From Aptenodytes patagonicus (taxonomy: Eukaryota; Chordata; Aves; Sphenisciformes; Spheniscidae): a DNA stretch of 64,000 nucleotides. This document shows, one piece after another, positions 59,350 to 64,000 of this stretch (position 1 is the first letter of the stretch; every line of letters starts with the position of its first letter). Under the pieces are notes generated by a model that worked only from the letters and a program-made list of their open reading frames with translations, was not told the DNA's origin and made no database searches. The stretch is from NCBI RefSeq assembly GCF_965638725.1, contig NC_134970.1, positions 6,306,001 to 6,370,000 on the forward strand, written 5' to 3'. Made by a program: the position numbers and the translations under genes.

Positions 59350-62300
59350 GGTCCTTATATAAAAACCCAAACCACTCTGTCCTTCTTGTTGTGGTGTTGG
59401 CTTGGGTGGGGGGAGGTAGAGGGGAGAGAGCTACCAGGTATGCTACGGGTTCATATAGCATCTCACTGAACCATGGGTGGAAGAGATGGTTTTTGGAAAG
59501 AAGGGACCAGCTTTATAAAATACATATGAAGAAAACTAAACCAGAAGCAACCCAACAAGGAGAAGGAGGAGGATCGGGAAAAGTTTCCTTCTGGAGCTGG
59601 AGAATGATTCTGGCTTGGGGGGGGGGAAATAGCAACATCAAAACTGTGGCATGTCGATGCTTCTTCATCGAAGCACAATTTCTTTATCTTGCCAGTGATG
59701 CAATGATCCAGCCGTGCACTGCCACCAGCATCCCCTCCCCGTGGCATGAGATGGCGGCGCAGGACATGCCGATGCATTATCCGGAGGAAGAGGAATCGGC
59801 CCCATTAGCTACTGATAGCTCATGTGCAAAAAGATGACTTGTTACTTACAGCTCTGAGACAGCTCGGGTCAGGTGCTGTTTATTAACAGAGAGCCCAGAC
59901 AGATCTATCAAGTTGACTAAGTGCATCATTAACCAGGGTTCAGCAGCGCGGTGTACCTCCTCCGCCAGCACAACCTCCCTCTCGGGCTGATGGGTCTGGC
60001 ACGTGGGTGAGGGCATCTCCCAGCCACGTGCCAGCTTGGTCATGGGGCCAGACCTGGATCCTGCATATGCCAGAGAAAGGCATATCCCGGCAGGCCCTGG
60101 CACTGCAAACGTGGGTGCAAATCCAGCCTGGGCACCCGCAGATCTGAGCCCAGCCCGCCCTTGGTGCCACTGGAGAGCAAAGCCAGGCAGTGCCTACGGC
60201 TAAAATAGCTGACCCCTCTCTGCAGCATCTCTCCTGCACAGCCCCTGTGCTTTGTCCCCGTCTGCGCCCAGTCACCTACTCTCCATGCCCAAGCTGAAGT
60301 CCATGGGGGTACTGCTGTTCCCAGGGGCTCAGCACCAGCACAGCACTGTCCACACCAGACATTGTTTCCACCATCAGAGGGCATTGTCGGATTAATTTTT
60401 ATCCCAGCTGATGGTCAGGCTGGTTTATTGAGGTGGTTGGGGTTAGCGATGATGCCACCGGGATGGAGGTTGCAGTCCAGCTGGCAGGTTGAGAGCAGGT
60501 CTTCCCCTGGCATGGTCACACCTGGCCTTGGACACTGATGGGGATGTCCTGGCCCCCCTTGGTGTCCCTGGCATCTCAGCATGTGGCTTTGGCCAGTGGG
60601 AGCCTTGGGGGACAGGGGCTGGGAGTGGTCTGTGTTAGCCAGGGGTTTGCTGACACAGGGGAGAAGCAGCATCTCCAAGACTGTGTCACGCTGCACACTG
60701 TGCCCTTTCCAGACTCTTAATGCCATCCTACAGGGCAAAGACCATGATTATAACCCAGCAGGGGACCGGGGTGGGTAACAGCATCCACTCTTAGTGAGCT
60801 CTCCTGGGGAAAGGTCCAGAGAGCATGGAGTGGAAAAATCCACTAGATGTTTTTTTCTGAAAGCAATCATTCACATGCCTTTTAATTTATGAGCATCCCA
60901 GTCGTCAGGTTTCTGGGCACCTTAGCAAGGATCAGGCAAAAGCATCAGTTCCAGGAAAGCAGCCTCTTGCAGACATAAGATGCAAGTGGGAATCAGACCT
61001 GTGCTCGGTAAACAGCAGCCCTAATCTGAGGCCAAGCTGCTGCTGTGCAAAGGGACCATGGGCATGGGATAGGGGGGGTCCTCTCTGCGCTAGCCTGGGG
61101 TTGCAACATCCTCAGGTGCTACTGATAAAGGATTTTGGGTTCTTCACCTCGAGGAGGCTGAGCGGGTGTTCAGGGCCCCTCCATCACGATGAGCCCCAAG
61201 GAAAGGATTTGCTCCTGTCCTTGCCATTGCTCTTCTGCTCTGCTCCTGTTTTGCCCAGTGTGGTCTGAGCCAGGAGCCTGGATATGATACATTGAGGCCC
61301 TTGCAAAATGTGAGAGGCTGAGCCCCTCATCTCCTCTCTTTGCTGCCCTCCTCTTCCTCTCAGAGAAATGGAGGAACTCCCTCCAGGCTAAACAGAGCTG
61401 GCTGCAGCAGCAGGAGAAGGGGACACCCAGCAGCCCCATTGCCTGTGCTACATGTGCACAGCATTGCTCTCCATAGCCAGCTAAAGAGCCACCCATAAAT
61501 CTTGGCGGGTGGCTAGCCATCCAAGGTCCTTTTCCTCTCTGCACCCTCTCCCAGCCCCTGCGGGAACTTGCTGCAGTCACTTTGCCCATTGGTGACGTCC
61601 GAGGGGCATGACCCTCCTGGGGCAGGGGAAGGGTCATAGAAAGTGTGTTTCCAATGGGAGGCTGGTGAACAAGGGATGCTGATAAGAAAAGAATCCCAAT
61701 TAACTCAGATTAACTCTTCCCGCCACCTCTTCAGCCCTGGAAGAGATCCTGCTGCAGAGCAGGGACTGGCAGCGTGGCTGCCAGCATCCATAGGGACCAC
61801 AGAGCTGGGTGGGGGTGATGGTCCATCTCCAGCCACCTCCTCCTCAATGTGACCAACAACACACCCTGCCCATGGCTAAACCTGCGTGGGGCGGGGGGGG
61901 AATGCCCCTGTGGCAGCATCAACACTGACACAGTGGCCTGCAGCCCTCCCCCACTTGCCCCCAAATGGGCGCAGGTGCCTCTCTGCTCCCCTGGGCCATG
62001 GAGGTGGCTGCATTAACACACAAGGCTTGGGTCAAAAGGGTTTGGCTGCAGGGGGGGGTGGTAGGGAGTGACATGGGAGAGATGAGACAAACAGGGGCTG
62101 GGAGACTTGCTACTGCCTTGCACAGAAGACAGGCAGGAGAAAAGAGGGAAAAATGACTCAAAGCCAAAGTAAAAGGAGAGAGAAGACACATGGAGGGGAC
62201 ACAGCTCCCTGGGTGTAGCTCGCAGGGGTGGTGGGTGCTGCTGGGGTCCATGGGGAGCCATCGGGGCAGCAAAGGGTACTTCTTGCAGAGTACTCTGGGG

Positions 62301-62715
62301 TTATGCTTGAGTTTCCTTTTCCCTCTACCTGCCTCTCTGGTAGCGTTGAGAGTTGGAGTCTGACCCTTTGCTCTGTGGGGATGGTGGGTTCATCACCCCG
62401 TGGGTGCTGGCATTGCCATGGGATGCCTTTTCCTACCTCTTCCCATGTCTCAGCCCAGCTCACCTCTCCCTGGTTATGGAAGGGAAAGAATGGGCTTGAA
62501 AGCTCCCAGCTTCAGAGCTGCAGAAATCACATTGCCCTGGGTTTTCCTGGTTCTCAGCAGCTTCACTCCCACCGGGGCACACCTTTGCCCCAGTGCCCAG
62601 GTACCCCCATGGGTCCATGGATGGGGGGGCCAGAGCGTGAGGTGCCCCCAGCATCACTGACTGCCGCGCTCCAAGGAGGCAGAGGTCTCTATCAATGGCA
62701 GAGGACCTCCTGGGT
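59350..62715. other. Intergenic region between convergent MYBPH and ADORA1
   Basis: No coding exon, RNA gene or transposon was recognised. Minus-strand AATAAA signals occur at 59879-59884 and 60424-60429 (TTTATT on plus) without any linked exon. A longer ADORA1 UTR or a non-coding transcript is possible. Confidence 0.55.
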
Positions 62716-63053
62716 GGTTTTTATCATTTCACTTTATTTGCATGAAGATAAACTGCGCCTTTGTCTGTACAATTTCTCCTTAAATACTTGGCAACCATTA
62801 AAAAAATGAAAAACAAAAACAAACAGGGAAAAAAAAAGGAAAGGAACAGTGCAGGCTACAATATCAAAACAGTACGATGCTTGTGAATAAATAACCTCCT
62901 GGGGCAGCTGGGGGACACGGCTGTTCGGATTGCACAGGGCTGGCGAACCCAGCCTTTCCAGGTCCTCACCACCCCTTCCCCTGACAGCAGGAACTGTGGC
63001 CAGATGGGGACCGGGCTGGGCACGGAGGACTCCTCTCTGCTCTCTCCCAGCTC
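62715..63053 (-). other. ADORA1: ADORA1 3' UTR (short form)
   Basis: Between the ADORA1 stop and the nearest minus-strand poly(A) signal, with an A-rich stretch at about 62800-62840. Mammalian ADORA1 UTRs are longer, so distal sites may also be used. Confidence 0.5.
62733..62738 (-). terminator. ADORA1: Minus-strand AATAAA, likely ADORA1
   Basis: TTTATT on plus, 316 bases past the ADORA1 stop: the nearest canonical poly(A) signal in the right orientation. Confidence 0.5.
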
Positions 63054-63687
63054 CTAGTTGCCCGTCTCGGCTGTGGTGGTCCTGGCATTTTTGTTGGTTT
63101 TGCAGCAGAAATACTGGTTCCAGATCTGCAGGAAGGCTGTCCGGAACTTCTTTATCCTGAAGGCGTAGACGATGGGGTTCATGGCCGAGTTGCCGTGGGT
63201 GAGGAAGATGGCAATGTAGGTGAGGATGTGCGGCGTCTCGCAGGATGGGCAGAACAAGGTGATGCAGTTGAGGATGTGCAGAGGGAGCCAGCTGAGCGCG
63301 AAGAGGAAGAGGACCAGTGCTAATGACTTGGCGATCTTCAGCTCCTTCCCATAATACTTCTGGGGGTCATTGGAGCTGGAGGAGACCTTCTTGTTGAGTT
63401 GCTTGCGGATGAGGTTGAAGACTTCCAGGTAGATGAGCAGCATCAGCAACAGGGGAGGCAGGACCCAAACGAAGAAGTTGAAGTACACCATGTACTCCAT
63501 GCTGATGACCGTCTCAAACTGGCACTTGATGACAAACTCTGTGTGGCTGGCGTTCAGCTCCTGAGTCCTCCGCATCTTGTTCAGGTTGTTCCAGCCAAAC
63601 ATAGGAGTGAGTCCCACCAGAAAGGAGACGATCCAACAGCAAGCAATGGCCACTGCTGCCCGCCGGGGTGTCACCACGCTCTTATAA
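63054..63687 (-). CDS. ADORA1: ADORA1, adenosine A1 receptor, last coding exon (TM4 to C-terminus)
   Basis: A Gi/o-coupled plasma-membrane receptor for adenosine. The exon begins after acceptor ctccacag with one base of a split Tyr codon, then [20 protein letters not shown], encoding 210 further residues of a roughly 326-residue receptor. Visible parts are TM4 with [14 protein letters not shown], extracellular loop 2 with an N-glycosylation site (NAS), TM5 ([20 protein letters not shown]), loop 3 ([20 protein letters not shown]), TM6 with the SWLPLHILN toggle motif, TM7 with NPIVYAF, and a tail with paired Cys (FCCKTNK) suited to palmitoylation. Loop 3 and TM6 separate A1 clearly from A3. TM1-3 lie on an upstream exon beyond the window, as in mammals, where an intron falls at this same point after the DRY loop. 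TAG stop at 63056-63054. Confidence 0.97.
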
Positions 63688-64000
63688 CTGTGGAGGAGAC
63701 AAAAACCACAGGAAAGAATTAAACACAAGTGGGATGCTCTGCCTGGGGGTTAAGACTGCTCCACGTGGGGTGGCAATGCCCATGCTGAGATGGCAATGCT
63801 CCTCACTCCCTTGGCAATCGGTAACAGCTTGTCCTGATAGATGCGTTAACGGACTGGTTTCTCTGCTTGTGCCCTGGGGACCCTCACCCCATCTCCCACC
63901 ACCACCTCCAGCCCCAGAGGTGGGCAGAGACCTCAGACATGATCCTGGAGCTCTGGGGGTTGATGCCAAGCCAGGAAATGCATTAGCAACCTGGATCGTG
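63688..64000 (-). other. ADORA1: ADORA1 intron (part)
   Basis: Sequence upstream, in transcript order, of the last ADORA1 exon. The frame stays open for a few codons into it (MCLILSCGF...), but this does not resemble receptor TM3 and precedes a clear acceptor, so it is intron. Confidence 0.85.

Noticed and set aside
63054-63687. ADORA3 or ADORA2 as the receptor gene
   Set aside because: Intracellular loop 3 ([18 protein letters not shown]), TM6 and the MYBPH neighbour all match A1, and the short tail excludes A2A.
1-64000. LTR retroviruses, DNA transposons, tRNA or rRNA genes, CRISPR arrays, bacterial-type systems
   Set aside because: I looked for paired long terminal repeats, retroviral protein motifs, tRNA-like cloverleaf boxes and spaced direct repeats, and saw none I could support by eye.

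Overview
This is a vertebrate, almost certainly avian, genomic window from a gene-dense microchromosome-like region. The evidence is split genes with short introns and GT-AG junctions, a 5'-truncated CR1 LINE as the only clear interspersed repeat, very low repeat density, and encoded proteins that are bird-like versions of known vertebrate genes. It is not bacterial: no operons, and most of the long open frames are chance frames in GC-rich DNA.

Layout. (1) About 1-16,800, plus strand: the 3' half of CEPT1 (choline/ethanolamine phosphotransferase 1). Five coding exons (7818-16105) lie in AT-rich DNA with long introns, followed by a 3' UTR; the catalytic half lies upstream of the window. (2) About 16.9-22 kb: intergenic, between two convergent genes. 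(3) 23,009-34,523, minus strand: complete DENND2D (DENN-domain Rab exchange factor), 12 coding exons, 467 aa, starting in a CpG island that is flanked and interrupted by tandem repeats. (4) About 35-48 kb: a GC-rich 13 kb divergent intergenic region with one CR1 fragment, an AT-richer island with a pair of AP-1-like motifs, and a G-rich minisatellite next to the MYBPH promoter. (5) 48,180-59,345, plus strand: complete MYBPH (myosin-binding protein H) with TATA box, nine main coding exons, an 11-nt tenth coding segment and a non-coding last exon; 499 aa. (6) About 59.4-62.7 kb: intergenic. (7) 62.7-64.0 kb, minus strand: the last coding exon of ADORA1 (adenosine A1 receptor; TM4 to the C-terminus) with its 3' UTR. 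The first coding exon lies beyond the window.

The four genes do not form a pathway: phospholipid synthesis, Rab activation, sarcomere structure and G-protein signalling. The main interest is linkage. In human, CEPT1-DENND2D lies at 1p13 and MYBPH-ADORA1 at 1q32, and in each place the next gene on the facing side is a chitinase-family gene. Here the two pairs face each other directly across about 13 kb in which I see no chitinase exon. This suggests an older contiguous block, either later split in mammals or having lost its chitinase genes in this bird. All exon borders were read by eye from GT/AG sites, reading phase and remembered protein families; no alignment was run.
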